In this document: in pieces, positions 53,672 to 64,000 of the stretch
Numbering within the stretch: the first letter of the stretch is position 1
How the letters are laid out: each line of letters opens with the position of its first letter
Source: Bacillus sp. 1780r2a1
GTDB lineage: Bacteria; Bacillota; Bacilli; Bacillales; Bacillaceae_H
Reading direction: 5' to 3'
Length of the DNA stretch: 64,000 nucleotides
Assembly (NCBI GenBank): GCA_024134725.1
Contig: CP099863.1
Location: forward strand, 4,027,258 to 4,091,257
Notes under the pieces: model-generated
The model's input: the letters and a program-made list of their open reading frames with translations, nothing else
Databases searched by the model: none
What the model was told of the DNA's origin: nothing
Translations under genes and position numbers: made by a program

Positions 53672-55786
53672 TCAAACAGGTTGTTTTGCTTCGCTTGTTC
53701 CAAAGATTGATTTTTCTAAAAGCTCAGCTACATCATATGTTCCTACTTTTTCTTCAACTTCTTTCGCTTTTGTACCATCGCTAATCATTGTTAAACAGTA
53801 AGGGCAACCAGAACTAATAATACCCGGGTTTACTTCTAGCGCTTGTTCTGTACGCGCTACGTTAATTCGCTGACCAGAAGTTTCCTCTGCCCACATGAGC
53901 CCTCCTCCTGCACCACAGCACATTCCACTTTCACGATTTCGAACCATCTCAACTATTTTCACTCCTGGAATTGCTTTTAAGATTTCACGTGGCGGATCAT
54001 ATACTTCGTTATATCTTCCTAAATAACAGGAATCGTGAAACGTAACTGTTTCTTCAATTGGAAAGTTTGGCTTTAACTTTCCTTCTTTTACAAGCTGTGC
54101 TAAAAGCTCTGTATGATGATAAACTTCTGCTTCTAACCCAAAGTCTGAATACTCATTTTTGAAAATGTTATATGCATGAGGATCAATCGTGACAATCTTC
54201 TTTACGTCATTCTTTTCAAATTCCTCAATATTCTTCGCAGCTAACTCTTGAAATAAGAACTCGTTCCCTAGTCGACGAGGCGTATCTCCCGAGTTCTTTT
54301 CTTTGTTTCCTAAGATGGCAAACTTAACTCCTGCTTCATTTAGCAACTTAGCAAAGGAAAGCGCAATTTTTTGACTTCGATTATCATAAGACCCCATTGA
54401 ACCGACCCAAAATAAATATTCAAATTCCTCTCCGCTTTTCTTCATTTCTTTAACTGTTGGTACATGAATATCTTCTCGCATCTCTCTCCATGTTTCTTTT
54501 TCTTTACGATTTAGCCCCCATGGATTTCCTTGACGCTCGATATTTGTCATCGCTCTTTGAGCATCTGGATCCATTTTTCCTTCTGTTAAAACTAAAAAGC
54601 GGCGAAGGTCAATAATTTTATCCACATGCTCGTTCATTACAGGACATTGATCTTCACAATTTCGACAGGTCGTACACGCCCAAATTTCTTCTTCTGTGAT
54701 TACGTCTCCAATTAAAGAAGGATTGTATTCTAAAGTAGCCGCTACTTCGCTACTGCTTTGGCTTGCTCCCATAACAGCAAGCTGATTTCCTTTTGTATTG
54801 GCAAAAGCATACGTAGGAACCCAAGGCGCCCTAGAAGTCACGACAGCTCCTTTTTCAGTCAAATGGTCGCGCAGTTTCAAAATTAAATCCATAGGTGAAA
54901 GCATTTTTCCTGTCCCAGTCGCTGGACACATATTCGTACAACGTCCACACTCTACACATGCATACAAGTCAATGAGTTGATTCTGTGTAAAATCTTCAAT
55001 TTTCCCCACACCAAATGTTTCTTGAGACTCGTCTTCAAAGTCAATTTTCTCTAACTTCCCCGGCTTAGAAATACGATTAAAAAACACATTCGCTGGACCT
55101 GCAATTAAATGTGCATGCTTCGACTGAGGTACGTACACTAAAAATGCTAATAAAACCAGTAAATGAACCCACCATGCTACATAAAAAATGACAATAGACG
55201 CGGTTTCACCGATTCCATTTAAAAGAAACGCAACAGATGACGCAATTGGCTCCGTCCAAGCTAAATCATGATCATGCCAGATTAGTGACATTCCGTTTCC
55301 AATTAGTACCGAAAGCATCAAACTACCGATAAACAGGAGAACCAATCCTGATTTAAATCCTCTTTTTAATCGAACAAGCTTTTCAACATAACGACGGTGG
55401 AAAGCCCATACAACAGCAATTAAAATTAATACAGTTACAATTTCTTGAAAGAATGTAAAGCCTGGATATAGCGGACCTAGTGGTAGATGTGACCCAGGAA
55501 CTAGCCCTTTTAAAATAAAATCAATTGCACCGAACTGAACTAGAATAAAACCGTAGAAAAAAAGAACGTGGATAATTCCACTTTTCTTATCTTTTAGTAA
55601 CTTTTTCTGACCAAAGACATTAACCCAGACTTTGTTTAGCCTTTCTTTTAGCTTTTGATCAAACTCAACTTTCTTACCCAATTGAATATACATCAACCTG
55701 GTTCGAATTAAGTAAATGAACAGCGACGCCGCGTAAGCGGTTACAATTAGAAACAAAATTAGATTGACCCACAATAAAGCTGACAC
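53672..55786 (-). CDS. fadF: Membrane Fe-S oxidoreductase FadF-like
   Basis: Probable electron acceptor from acyl-CoA dehydrogenase/ETF to the quinone pool, 704 aa. The N-terminal third has about five to six membrane segments of the nitrate-reductase gamma type, then two 4Fe-4S motifs (CVECGRCTNMCP; CTTCRNCEDQCP) and two CCG-type domains ending with CCGAGGG. The GTG start at 55786 follows GGGAGGGAATTAT. First gene of the catabolic operon, ywjF in B. subtilis. Confidence 0.88.
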   Translation of the reverse strand: MSALLWVNLILFLIVTAYAASLFIYLIRTRLMYIQLGKKVEFDQKLKERLNKVWVNVFGQKKLLKDKKSGIIHVLFFYGFILVQFGAIDFILKGLVPGSHLPLGPLYPGFTFFQEIVTVLILIAVVWAFHRRYVEKLVRLKRGFKSGLVLLFIGSLMLSVLIGNGMSLIWHDHDLAWTEPIASSVAFLLNGIGETASIVIFYVAWWVHLLVLLAFLVYVPQSKHAHLIAGPANVFFNRISKPGKLEKIDFEDESQETFGVGKIEDFTQNQLIDLYACVECGRCTNMCPATGTGKMLSPMDLILKLRDHLTEKGAVVTSRAPWVPTYAFANTKGNQLAVMGASQSSSEVAATLEYNPSLIGDVITEEEIWACTTCRNCEDQCPVMNEHVDKIIDLRRFLVLTEGKMDPDAQRAMTNIERQGNPWGLNRKEKETWREMREDIHVPTVKEMKKSGEEFEYLFWVGSMGSYDNRSQKIALSFAKLLNEAGVKFAILGNKEKNSGDTPRRLGNEFLFQELAAKNIEEFEKNDVKKIVTIDPHAYNIFKNEYSDFGLEAEVYHHTELLAQLVKEGKLKPNFPIEETVTFHDSCYLGRYNEVYDPPREILKAIPGVKIVEMVRNRESGMCCGAGGGLMWAEETSGQRINVARTEQALEVNPGIISSGCPYCLTMISDGTKAKEVEEKVGTYDVAELLEKSIFGTSEAKQPV

Positions 55787-55841
55787 ATAATTCCCTCCCT
55801 CTCCCTGATGAAAATTTAGAAAATAATGAACTTTTCTTCAT

Positions 55842-55869
55842 TTTATATAATGAATGAACATTCAGTCAA
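55842..55869 (-). promoter_or_regulatory. fadF operon promoter with FadR-like operator
   Basis: Minus strand: TTGACT (55864-55869), 16-bp spacer, TATAAA (55842-55847). TGAATGAACATTCAGTCA (55851-55868) matches the B. subtilis FadR box TGAATGANTANTCATTCA at all but two positions and covers the -35 and spacer. Confidence 0.6.
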
Positions 55870-55977
55870 CATGTTTTCTTTCTTTTTTGTTCATATTCTA
55901 TTTAAACGAGGTGAAACTAAGAACAGAAATAAGATAATCATCGTAAATTATTCGCTTGATGGAGGGAGGGAAAGGAA

Positions 55978-57174
55978 ATGTTGGCTACTATAATTATTTT
56001 AATCGTTATTTTGATTGTGGCATGGTTTGCTATTGATTTAGGTGTTGGCAAAAAGGAACTCATGCAAGAAGAGCGTACATTTCCAATGCGTCAAGCGTCT
56101 CTCAAACTTTTTACAGATGGAACAAAGCTTTATAATGACTTGTTTAAGTCAATTGAACAAGCTCAGCATTCCATTCACATTTCTTTTTACATTGTTAAGA
56201 ACGATCAGGTTAGCCAACAATTTGTGAATCTTCTCTGCGAAAAAGCCAATCAGCAAGTTGACGTTCGCCTACTCGTTGACCGCATCGGTAGTATGAAACT
56301 TAATCGAAAGATGAGAAACCATCTTCAATCTTGCGGAGTAAAGTTTTCATTTAGCCGCCGTATAAAATTCCCTTACTTATTTTACACAATCAACGCAAGA
56401 AATCATCGAAAAATAACCATTATTGATGAGTCCGTTGGCTATATTGGAGGGTTTAATATTGGTCAAGAATATTTGGGCTTAGATCCTAAGTTAGGCATTT
56501 GGAAAGATTATCATTTAAAAATAACGGGAGAAGCCGTCACTGATTTGCAAACGCAGTTTTTAACAGACTGGGGCTCATCTGTGAACAATGAAGAACACGA
56601 GGAAGCGGGAATTAGTAAGCAAATAAAAGACCCCTCTATGCAAACCGTTCAGCTTCGCTCAACGGAAGGTGTTTCCTTAGAGGATCATTTCTTGCACATC
56701 ATTAACGAAGCAAAAGATGAACTTTGTATTGGAACTCCTTACTTTATCCCAACAGAAGCCTTAATGACAGCCATTTTAGAAGCACGAAAACGAGGGGTTA
56801 TGGTTTATATTCTCATCCCGATGCGAGCAGACCATCCACTCGTTCGCGATGCAGCATTCTCTTACCTTCCAACTTTAGTCGAAGCGGGGTGCCAGGTTCA
56901 TCAATTTTATTATGGTTTCTATCACGGAAAAGTGATGATTGCTGATGAGCGAATTTGTGATGTAGGAACCGCTAATTTTGATAAAAGAAGTTTGTTTTTA
57001 AATGGCGAAATCAATTGCTTTATCTTTGACCCTGCTTTTATTAAGCATGTAAAAGAAACGTTCCATATGTGTTTACACGATTGTCCTCTTCTTTCTTTAT
57101 CCGATATAAAAAAACGCAATTGGTTTGATAGATTTAAACAGGGGGTAGCTACGTTTATATCCCCGCTTTTATAG
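55978..57174 (+). CDS. ywjE: Cardiolipin synthase-type phospholipase D protein (YwjE)
   Basis: Membrane-anchored phosphatidyltransferase of 398 aa. One N-terminal membrane helix (1-22) is followed by two PLD domains with catalytic HKD motifs ([10 protein letters not shown] about residue 140, [10 protein letters not shown] about 317). The length matches YwjE, one of several Bacillus cardiolipin synthase paralogues. RBS GGAGGGAGGGAAAGG. It is 24 bp upstream of uvsE, making a two-gene unit. Confidence 0.88.
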   Translation: MLATIIILIVILIVAWFAIDLGVGKKELMQEERTFPMRQASLKLFTDGTKLYNDLFKSIEQAQHSIHISFYIVKNDQVSQQFVNLLCEKANQQVDVRLLVDRIGSMKLNRKMRNHLQSCGVKFSFSRRIKFPYLFYTINARNHRKITIIDESVGYIGGFNIGQEYLGLDPKLGIWKDYHLKITGEAVTDLQTQFLTDWGSSVNNEEHEEAGISKQIKDPSMQTVQLRSTEGVSLEDHFLHIINEAKDELCIGTPYFIPTEALMTAILEARKRGVMVYILIPMRADHPLVRDAAFSYLPTLVEAGCQVHQFYYGFYHGKVMIADERICDVGTANFDKRSLFLNGEINCFIFDPAFIKHVKETFHMCLHDCPLLSLSDIKKRNWFDRFKQGVATFISPLL

Positions 57175-57197
57175 CTATGAAAAAGGAGTTAACAAAC

Positions 57198-58151
57198 ATG
57201 AATGTCAGATTCGGCTATGTTTCTCATGCCCTCTCTTTATGGGATTGCTCACCTGCAAAAACATTAACGTTTGCACGCTGGAGTAAGCTCTCAAAAGATG
57301 AACGTATGGAGAAATTGTATGATGTTACTCAGCAGAACTTGTACCATACCAAACGAGCTCTACACTATAACATTGCACATGAAATCATGCTTTACCGTCT
57401 TTCTTCTTCCCTTGTTCCTTTGGCGACTCATCCTGAAGTTGCCTGGGATTTTGTAACACCTTTTCAACAAGAGTGGAACGAACTTGGTCACTTAATAAAG
57501 TCTCATCAGCTACGAGTAAGTTTTCACCCTAACCAGTTCACGTTGTTTACAAGCGATAAGCCGCATATTACTGATAATGCTGTTTTAGATATGAACTATC
57601 ACTATCAAATGCTAGAAGCAATGGACGTCGTGGAGGGATCGTTAATTAATATTCATGTTGGAGGAGCGTACGGAGATAAGATTAAGGCCTTGGAACGCTT
57701 TCACCAGAACTTAAAGAAACTTCCAGTGCATATTAAAGAGCAAATGACACTTGAAAACGATGATAAAACTTACACAACCGAAGAAACGCTAGCAGTTTGT
57801 GAAAAAGAACAAATTCCGCTTGTATTTGACTTTCACCACCATCAAGCAAATTTGGGAACACAGCCTCTTGAAGATTTATTGCCACGGATTTTTGAAACTT
57901 GGAAGCATGTAAACATTCGACCTAAGGTACATATTTCTTCACCAAAGTCCGACAAAGCATTTCGCAGTCATGCTGATTACGTATCTGCTGATTTTGTGAA
58001 GCCGTTTTTTCAACTAGCCAAAGAGCTGAATCAAGATTTTGATGTGATGATTGAAGCAAAGCTAAAAGACCAAGCACTATTAAAACTTGTAGAGGACTTA
58101 TCCAAAATTCGCGGTGTAAAAAGAATTGGTGGAGCTACGCTAAAGATGTAA
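57198..58151 (+). CDS. uvsE: UV DNA damage endonuclease UvsE
   Basis: Mn2+-dependent TIM-barrel endonuclease nicking 5' of UV photoproducts, 317 aa. It starts [19 protein letters not shown] from the ATG at 57198, six bases after AAAAGGAG; the ATG at 57177 precedes that site. Metal-site segments: [43 protein letters not shown] and HISSPK. ywjD in B. subtilis. No LexA box was seen upstream of ywjE. Confidence 0.9.
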   Translation: MNVRFGYVSHALSLWDCSPAKTLTFARWSKLSKDERMEKLYDVTQQNLYHTKRALHYNIAHEIMLYRLSSSLVPLATHPEVAWDFVTPFQQEWNELGHLIKSHQLRVSFHPNQFTLFTSDKPHITDNAVLDMNYHYQMLEAMDVVEGSLINIHVGGAYGDKIKALERFHQNLKKLPVHIKEQMTLENDDKTYTTEETLAVCEKEQIPLVFDFHHHQANLGTQPLEDLLPRIFETWKHVNIRPKVHISSPKSDKAFRSHADYVSADFVKPFFQLAKELNQDFDVMIEAKLKDQALLKLVEDLSKIRGVKRIGGATLKM

Positions 58152-58185
58152 AAAAAAAATCCCCTTTCAAAGGGGATTTTTTTTT
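58151..58185. terminator. Bidirectional terminator between uvsE and argS
   Basis: ATCCCCTTT pairs with AAAGGGGAT, with nine A before and nine T after. It abuts both stop codons. Confidence 0.92.
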
Positions 58186-59854
58186 ACATCTTTTCAGGAG
58201 CCGAAACACCAATTAATTTTAATGCATTTTGTAAAGTAACTTGCACTGCTTTGATAAGCTCTAAGCGCGCTTTGCTTGTTTCAATGTTATCTGTATCAAT
58301 AACTTTATCTGCGTTATAGAAACTATGGAACGTTGATGCTAAGTCAAAGATATAGTTTGTAATACGGTGAGGAATACGTTTTGTTGCTGCTTCAGAAACA
58401 GCTTGCGGGAACTCACCAATTTTCTTTAATAAGTCCATTTCTTTCTCAGACTGAATTAGCGTATAGTCTACGTTTCCTTTTGTTAATTCTTCAACTTCAG
58501 TACCTTGCTTTAAGATACTGCAAATACGAGCATGTGCATATTGTGCATAGTACACTGGGTTTTCGTTTGATTGAGAAACTGCTAAGTCTAAGTCGAAGTC
58601 TAAGTGCGTATCTCCACTTCTCATTGCAAAGAAGTAGCGCGTTGCGTCTAACCCAACCTCTTCTACAAGATCACGCATCGTAACAGCTTTACCAGTACGC
58701 TTACTCATCTTCATCTTTTCACCGTTTTGATATAGCTGAACCATTTGAATAATTTCAACTTCTAGCGTATCTTTTCCATAACCAAGTGCTTGGATTGCAG
58801 CTTTCATACGTGGAATGTAACCATGGTGGTCAGCACCCCAAATGTTGATTAACTTATCAAAGCCGCGCTGAATTTTGTCTTGATGATAAGCGATATCTGG
58901 TGTTAAGTACGTAAATGAACCATCATTTTTAATTAATACTCGATCTTTATCATCACCAAATGTTGTCGAACGGAACCACGTTGCTCCTTCTTCTTCATAA
59001 ACGTGACCTTGTTGCTTTAACGTATCAAGTGCAACTTGAATCTTATCGTTTTTATATAGAGATGTCTCAGAATACCATACATCGAACTTCACGCGGAATT
59101 GCTCTAAATCACGCTTTAATTTTTCCAGCTCATAATCTAATCCGTACTGGCGGAAAAACTCAAAACGTTCTGTTTCATCAGCTTGTACATACTGATTACC
59201 ATATTTTTCAGCTAACTCTTTACCGATTTTGATAATATCTTCACCGTGGTAGCCATCAGCCGGCATTTCCTTATCCATACCTAAAGCCTGCATATAACGT
59301 GCTTCCACTGAATAAGCTAAGTTGTTAATCTGATTACCAGCATCATTAATGTAGTATTCACGAGATACGTCATAACCTGCTTTTGCAAGAACGTTACATA
59401 AAGAGTCCCCTACAGCTGCACCACGAGCATGCCCTAAGTGTAAATCACCTGTTGGATTTGCTGATACAAACTCAACCTGAACTTTTTCACCGTTTCCAAC
59501 GTTTGATTCACCGTAAGCTTCTCCGGCTTTTAAGATGGTTGGAATTAACTCTGTTAAGTATGAATTGTTCATGTAGAAGTTAATAAATCCCGGACCTGCA
59601 ATTTCAATTTTTTCAATTGAAGCTTTTGATTTATCAAACTGTGCTACTAGTTCTTCTGCAATAGCGCGAGGTGCTTTTTTTGCAATTCGTGCAAGCTGCA
59701 TTGCCATATTTGTAGAATAATCACCGTGGGCTTTATCTTTTGGTACTTCTAACACGACTTCCGGTAGCTGATCTTTTGTTGCTAGCTCAGCTTTTACAAC
59801 TGCATCTTGAATCTCAGCTTTTAACTTACTTTGCACTTGCTCAACAATGTTCAT
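58184..59854 (-). CDS. argS: Arginyl-tRNA synthetase
   Basis: Class I synthetase of 556 aa. N-terminal Add1 domain, [12 protein letters not shown] (HIGH motif) near residue 125, [12 protein letters not shown] (KMSKS) near 375 and the C-terminal DALR anticodon-binding domain. The start lies within the last codons of ywiB (14-bp overlap), with AAGGAGGAAGAAC inside that gene. I see no T-box leader, and the gene is coupled to ywiB. Confidence 0.97.
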   Translation of the reverse strand: MNIVEQVQSKLKAEIQDAVVKAELATKDQLPEVVLEVPKDKAHGDYSTNMAMQLARIAKKAPRAIAEELVAQFDKSKASIEKIEIAGPGFINFYMNNSYLTELIPTILKAGEAYGESNVGNGEKVQVEFVSANPTGDLHLGHARGAAVGDSLCNVLAKAGYDVSREYYINDAGNQINNLAYSVEARYMQALGMDKEMPADGYHGEDIIKIGKELAEKYGNQYVQADETERFEFFRQYGLDYELEKLKRDLEQFRVKFDVWYSETSLYKNDKIQVALDTLKQQGHVYEEEGATWFRSTTFGDDKDRVLIKNDGSFTYLTPDIAYHQDKIQRGFDKLINIWGADHHGYIPRMKAAIQALGYGKDTLEVEIIQMVQLYQNGEKMKMSKRTGKAVTMRDLVEEVGLDATRYFFAMRSGDTHLDFDLDLAVSQSNENPVYYAQYAHARICSILKQGTEVEELTKGNVDYTLIQSEKEMDLLKKIGEFPQAVSEAATKRIPHRITNYIFDLASTFHSFYNADKVIDTDNIETSKARLELIKAVQVTLQNALKLIGVSAPEKM

Positions 59855-60290
59855 GTTCTTCCTCCTTGAATGTTATCGTTACAGCGTACTTACCTACTGA
59901 TTGACCTTGTAAAGTCAAATCGTACGTAAAAAAGAGATGACCTCTTTTTTGGAGCTTTTTATATTCAATGTTATGAGCATATGTCATCATATCCATACGG
60001 CCATAAGGACTCATATACGTTCCTTCAAGCTTAACTTTTTTACGAAAAGACTGCTTCATTTTCACAGCACCGGTACGGTTAATCGTTACTTCATCCTCTT
60101 TAATCTTCAGTAACGTTTTAATATCCCCTACTTCTTCTTGATGCTCCGTATACGTCAAATAAACGACTTCGTCTTTTTTATAGTACGTTCCTTGAGCTTC
60201 CACCGCTGTTGTTTCCTTCATGTGCCCGTCTCGAATGTCCGTCACAATCTTAATTGCGATTGGCTTTTTAATTGTTGAAGCGTTATTCAT
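59841..60290 (-). CDS. ywiB: YwiB (DUF1934) beta-barrel protein
   Basis: Protein of 149 aa, DUF1934 family with a lipocalin-like beta-rich pattern ([38 protein letters not shown]). Its function is unknown, but the gene is constantly found upstream of argS in Bacillus. The 3' end overlaps argS by 14 bp. AAGGAAG lies upstream of the ATG. Confidence 0.82.
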   Translation of the reverse strand: MNNASTIKKPIAIKIVTDIRDGHMKETTAVEAQGTYYKKDEVVYLTYTEHQEEVGDIKTLLKIKEDEVTINRTGAVKMKQSFRKKVKLEGTYMSPYGRMDMMTYAHNIEYKKLQKRGHLFFTYDLTLQGQSVGKYAVTITFKEEEHEHC

Positions 60291-60391
60291 CTCAAGACAC
60301 TTCCTTAATTTTTACGAATACTTTATAACTTAAATAGTATAAACATTCCGAGACAAGAATTCAATAATACTTCAAGTTTTCGCTCATCTTG

Positions 60392-60438
60392 TAAAAAAAG
60401 AGTAGGCCACATTTCTCTCAATGCAACCTACTCTTTTA
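60392..60438 (-). terminator. Terminator of speB
   Basis: AAAGAGTAGG pairs with CCTACTCTTT, with an inner CATT/AATG stem, followed by T-run on the minus strand. Confidence 0.85.
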
Positions 60439-60447
60439 TACATTTGT

Positions 60448-61326
60448 TTAGCGCTTTTGAACCCAACCCAAAATCATTTCACGAATAAGCTTACTAGCCG
60501 TATTTGCCGTTTGCTCAGAAGAATCATAAATTGGGGCAACCTCTACTAAGTCTGCACCTACAACGCGAATATCTGATTTAGCAATTTCATGAATAGAGGC
60601 TAACAGTTCTTTTGATGTTATACCTCCCGCATCTACTGTACCTGTACCTGGGGCATGAGCTGGATCTAACACATCGATATCAATTGTTACATAAACTGGA
60701 CGTCCTGCTAGCTTAGGTAAGATTTCTTTTAACGGCTCTAATACTTCGAATTTTGAGATGTGCATGCCGTTCTCTTTCGCCCATACAAACTCTTCTTTCA
60801 TACCTGAACGAATACCAAATGAATAAACGTTGCTTGGTCCAATATGCTCGGCAATTTTACGAATTGGTGTCGAATGAGAAAGAGGTTCACCTTCATACTC
60901 TTCACGTAAATCCGTATGCGCATCCATATGAATGATAGCAAGATCTGGATACTTCTTATACATTGCTTTCATAACTGGCCATGAAACTAAATGCTCTCCA
61001 CCCATCCCAAGCGGAAATTTATCGGCTGCTAGCAGCTCATCGATATAGCCCTCAATCATGTCGATGCTTCGCTGTGCGTTTCCAAAAGGGAGCGGAATAT
61101 CTCCAGCATCAAAATATTTTACTTCCTCAAGCTCACGATCTAAATATGCACTATACTCTTCTAATCCAATTGATACTTCGCGAATGCGTGTTGGACCAAA
61201 ACGAGATCCTGGTCGGTAGCTTACTGTCCAATCCATTGGCATACCGTATAGTACGGCTTCACTTTCTTCAAAGCTAGGATGACTTTTTATAAATACATTA
61301 CCTGAATATGCCTCATCAAAACGCAT
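60448..61326 (-). CDS. speB: Agmatinase
   Basis: Binuclear manganese ureohydrolase of 292 aa, hydrolysing agmatine to putrescine and urea. Metal ligands are in GGEHLVSW, IHMDAHTDLREEY and VTIDIDVLDPAHAPGTGT. It lies 158 bp downstream of speE, which uses the putrescine; together they form the polyamine pathway branch from arginine. Confidence 0.95.
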   Translation of the reverse strand: MRFDEAYSGNVFIKSHPSFEESEAVLYGMPMDWTVSYRPGSRFGPTRIREVSIGLEEYSAYLDRELEEVKYFDAGDIPLPFGNAQRSIDMIEGYIDELLAADKFPLGMGGEHLVSWPVMKAMYKKYPDLAIIHMDAHTDLREEYEGEPLSHSTPIRKIAEHIGPSNVYSFGIRSGMKEEFVWAKENGMHISKFEVLEPLKEILPKLAGRPVYVTIDIDVLDPAHAPGTGTVDAGGITSKELLASIHEIAKSDIRVVGADLVEVAPIYDSSEQTANTASKLIREMILGWVQKR

Positions 61327-61483
61327 GAAAATGCCTCCTTGTCATAAAAACAAGACGCCAAGCCTTTCGACTGACATCTTGTCTATTGTGTCTGCTTTAC
61401 ACCAGCTAAACTGTCTGTAAAAGCTCGAGTGATTCAACGAATAATCAGAGAGAAATAACTTCCTCAATTATTGAAGCTTCACC

Positions 61484-62311
61484 TTATTTTACTAAATCTG
61501 CTACAAACTTCGGTAAAGCAAATGCTGCTTTATGAAGCTCTTTCGTATAATACTTTGTTTCGATATCAATAAAGCGATCTTCACTAACCTCTAGTGGATC
61601 ATGCTTCTTAGAACCAATTGTGAACGTCCACAGACCACTTGGGTACGTTGGGATGTTTGCTACGTAAAGACGAGTGATTGGGAAAATTTCTTTTACATCA
61701 CGCTGTACGTTTGTAATTAACTCAGGAGTAAACCAAGGGTTGTCCGTTTGAGCTACAAAGATACCATCTTCTTTTAACGCTTTTGAAATTCCAGCGTAGA
61801 ACCCTTTCGTAAATAAATTTACTGCTGGACCTACTGGCTCAGTAGAATCAACCATAATCACATCGTATTCGTTTTCACTTTCTGCGATATGCATGAAACC
61901 GTCGCCTACTTTTACTTCAACGCGTTCATTTTCTAATTCACCAGCAATCTCCGGTAAATACTTCTTAGAGTATTCAATCACTTTTCCATCAATTTCAACT
62001 AGCGTCGCTTTCTTTACGCTAGGATGTTTTAATACTTCACGGATTACGCCACCGTCTCCGCCGCCTACTACTAAAACATTTTCAGGATTTGGATGTGTAA
62101 ATAGAGGCACGTGTGCCACCATTTCGTGATAAACAAACTCATCTTTTTGAGTTGTCATTACCATTCCATCAAGAACTAGCATGTTACCAAACTCTTCTGT
62201 TTCAATCATATCTAGCTTTTGAAACTCAGTTTGTTCTGTATGTAAAGTGCGCTTAATTTTCGCCGTAATTCCGAAATTCTTCGTTTGTTTTTCAGTAAAC
62301 CATAATTCCAT
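61484..62311 (-). CDS. speE: Spermidine synthase
   Basis: Aminopropyltransferase of 275 aa: putrescine + decarboxylated SAM to spermidine. The motifs are [20 protein letters not shown] for dcSAM binding and [20 protein letters not shown] with the catalytic Asp. AAGGGAAGAG precedes the ATG. The speE-speB pair is conserved with pbpG divergent. Confidence 0.96.
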   Translation of the reverse strand: MELWFTEKQTKNFGITAKIKRTLHTEQTEFQKLDMIETEEFGNMLVLDGMVMTTQKDEFVYHEMVAHVPLFTHPNPENVLVVGGGDGGVIREVLKHPSVKKATLVEIDGKVIEYSKKYLPEIAGELENERVEVKVGDGFMHIAESENEYDVIMVDSTEPVGPAVNLFTKGFYAGISKALKEDGIFVAQTDNPWFTPELITNVQRDVKEIFPITRLYVANIPTYPSGLWTFTIGSKKHDPLEVSEDRFIDIETKYYTKELHKAAFALPKFVADLVK

Positions 62312-62679
62312 TTAAACTCTTCCCTTCTGTTTTGAGAATTTAGCCTATGCATAGATTACCCTAACATAATTTATACAAACATGAAAAAAAGTATAGATGA
62401 ATTTAAGTGAAAAGCAAAGGTTTTTTTTTAGACTTCTAGGTTTAAAAGAGCTTTTTCTTTTTCATACTAAACTATATATTCCTTTAAATTGCTATAACCT
62501 CATTTTAAAAGCCTGTATTTACCTGAATTACCTGTATAAATCTACACATTAAAAAGGCTTAAATAAATGGATTTAGCTCACAAAAACCCTTCTTTAATAA
62601 AAAGCACATATCAATCTGGGTACCCTTTAAAACGTAACTTTTTTAGAAACCAAAGGAGTTAACTCATGAGGTGATGACA
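62312..62679. other. Divergent intergenic region speE / pbpG
   Basis: 368 bp, very AT-rich, without a credible gene. A 10-bp palindrome CTATGCATAG (62345-62354) lies near speE. Toward pbpG a weak sigma-G/F-like arrangement (TGAATT, 17 bp, CATTAAA around 62525-62555) can be read, but I do not rely on it. Confidence 0.4.
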
Positions 62680-64000
62680 ATGGAAACTGTATTAATTGAA
62701 CACTTTAAGAAAGCTAGACGTCTTTTTCGCATTCTACTTGTTCTTGCACTTCTATGTACTGTATGTATCGGGATTGCCTATATCAGTATATTTTTATACG
62801 CCAAAATTGCCGGTCCACCTACGCTCACTGTCCCGCAAACCGCTATTTTCTATTCCAGCAACGGTAAAGTATTAGACGAATTACATAACGGTGAAAAACG
62901 TTATTGGGTACCTCTAGAAAGCGTATCTGACAATATTAAAGAAGCCACATTAGCAGTTGAAGACAAGCGGTTTTATGATCATAATGGCTTTGATATTAAA
63001 CGGATTGGTGGAGCAATTGTTGCTGATATTAAAGCAATGAGTAAAGTACAAGGTGCTAGCACAATTACGCAGCAGTATGCACGAAATCTTTTTTTAGAAC
63101 ACGATAAAACATGGACAAGGAAATTCCAAGAGGCGCTTTATACTATTCGCCTGGAATTTAACTATGACAAGGATAAAATCTTTGAAGGTTATTTAAATAC
63201 TATTTACTATGGACACGGCGCCTATGGAGTTGAGGCTGCTTCAAAAACGTATTTTAATAAAAAAGCAAAGGAATTAACCCTAAGTGAAGCTAGTATGCTA
63301 GCCGGAATTCCAAAAGGGCCTACTTACTATTCTCCTCTTCTTCATGAAGAAAATGCAAAAGAGCGTCAGCGCATCATTTTAAACTTACTTGTTGACCAAG
63401 GAAAAATTTCGCAAAAAGATGCGGATAAAGCATTCGTAACACCTTTGGTATATGCCAAAAAAACACAAGATGAAGCAAATGTGAAGAAACAAGATGCGTC
63501 TTATTTCATGAGTGCAGCTTTATCGCAGTTAACAAACGAGCTAGGAATTACAGAGGCGATGATCCATTCAAACGGCTTGCGAATTTACACAACGCTTGAT
63601 AGTAGCGTACAAAAGAAAGCGGAAGAAGCAATGAATACCGTTATGAATAAAGCTTCTGATATTCAAACAGCATTTGTCGCAATGGATCCAAAAACAGGTG
63701 AAGTAAAGGCACTAATTGGCGGTAGAGATTACAAGGAAAGCCCATTTAACAGAGCAACTCAAGCTGTGCGCCAGCCTGGTTCTACAATGAAGCCATTTTT
63801 ATATTATGCTGCTTTAGCAGACGGCTTTACGGAATCTACCGCCATGCAAAGTGAAGAGACAACCTTTACCTTAAATGATGGAGTTTCAACATATAAACCA
63901 AGTAACTATAACAGCTATTATGCAAATAATCCGATTACACTAGCACAGGCCATTGCGCTATCAGACAACATTTATGCTGTTAAAACACATTTATTTATCG
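62680..64000 (+). CDS. pbpG: Class A penicillin-binding protein (PbpG/PBP2d-like), 3' end outside window
   Basis: Bifunctional wall polymerase, 440 codons visible. The ATG at 62680 follows GAGGTGATGAC. There is an N-terminal membrane anchor (about 17-42). The GT51 glycosyltransferase domain has EDKRFYDHNGFD, GASTITQQYARNL and the RKFQEALYTIRLE segment. The transpeptidase domain begins near residue 310, with SxxK as STMK in RQPGSTMKPF and SxN as SDN in ALSDNIYAVK; the KTG box is beyond the window. Location next to speE matches B. subtilis pbpG (ywhE), a sporulation PBP. Confidence 0.9.
   Translation, partial: METVLIEHFKKARRLFRILLVLALLCTVCIGIAYISIFLYAKIAGPPTLTVPQTAIFYSSNGKVLDELHNGEKRYWVPLESVSDNIKEATLAVEDKRFYDHNGFDIKRIGGAIVADIKAMSKVQGASTITQQYARNLFLEHDKTWTRKFQEALYTIRLEFNYDKDKIFEGYLNTIYYGHGAYGVEAASKTYFNKKAKELTLSEASMLAGIPKGPTYYSPLLHEENAKERQRIILNLLVDQGKISQKDADKAFVTPLVYAKKTQDEANVKKQDASYFMSAALSQLTNELGITEAMIHSNGLRIYTTLDSSVQKKAEEAMNTVMNKASDIQTAFVAMDPKTGEVKALIGGRDYKESPFNRATQAVRQPGSTMKPFLYYAALADGFTESTAMQSEETTFTLNDGVSTYKPSNYNSYYANNPITLAQAIALSDNIYAVKTHLFI

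Overview
The window is a stretch of a low-GC, endospore-forming, flagellated Bacillaceae chromosome. Gene content and order follow the Bacillus subtilis ywqA to pbpG interval almost gene for gene. The fused isobutyryl-CoA mutase beside rpoE and the extra atpZ gene suggest a Priestia (B. megaterium-like) relative; this species-level placement is inference. Most genes are on the minus strand. By analogy with B. subtilis, the origin should lie to the right of the window. I see no rRNA, tRNA, prophage, insertion sequence or CRISPR.

Layout. 1-6.1 kb: SNF2 helicase (cut by the window edge), a LysM/NlpC-P60 cell-wall hydrolase, ssbB, ywpF, an unlisted 55-codon gene, an XRE regulator and an acidic lipoprotein. 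6.1-14.3 kb: flhP-flhO, mbl, spoIIID, spoIIQ, spoIID, murAA, ywmB, ywzB, which covers flagellar rod proteins, cell shape, engulfment and wall synthesis. 14.4-21.9 kb: the complete F1Fo ATP synthase operon (atpZ-I-B-E-F-H-A-G-D-C) with its promoter. 21.9-36.3 kb: a Vpr-like protease, mnaA, upp, glyA, ywlG, rpiB, ywlE, mntP, ywlC, an acetyltransferase, spoIIR, prmC-prfA, a lipoprotein, tdk and rpmE. 36.3-45.1 kb: rho, murZ, tal, fbaA, spo0F, ywjG, pyrG, rpoE. 45.3-55.8 kb: a fatty-acid/branched-chain acyl-CoA catabolic operon (fadF, thiolase, hydroxyacyl-CoA dehydrogenase, two acyl-CoA dehydrogenases, TetR, icmF). 55.9-64 kb: cls, uvsE, argS, ywiB, speB, speE and the 5' part of a class A penicillin-binding protein.

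How the parts work together. Sporulation genes are scattered through the window. Candidate sigma-H (spo0F), sigma-F (spoIIQ, spoIIR) and sigma-E (spoIIID, spoIID) promoters can be read, with SpoIIID-like sites at spoIID and spoIIID. pyrG carries the signature of CTP-sensing reiterative-transcription attenuation: a GGGCTC start followed by a terminator whose 5' arm holds GCTCCC. The ywlC upstream region carries a dense DnaA-box cluster, part of it folded into a perfect 21-bp hairpin. The acyl-CoA operon has a FadR-like operator across its promoter.

No wholly new multi-gene system is evident. The most notable items are the DnaA-box cluster, the 55-codon gene with its own promoter, a hairpin that would hide the ribosome-binding site of the protease gene, direct repeats flanking the XRE promoter, a SpoIIQ with a complete zinc-ligand set, and the absence of glpX between murZ and rho. 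Promoter and operator calls were made by eye and are candidates.
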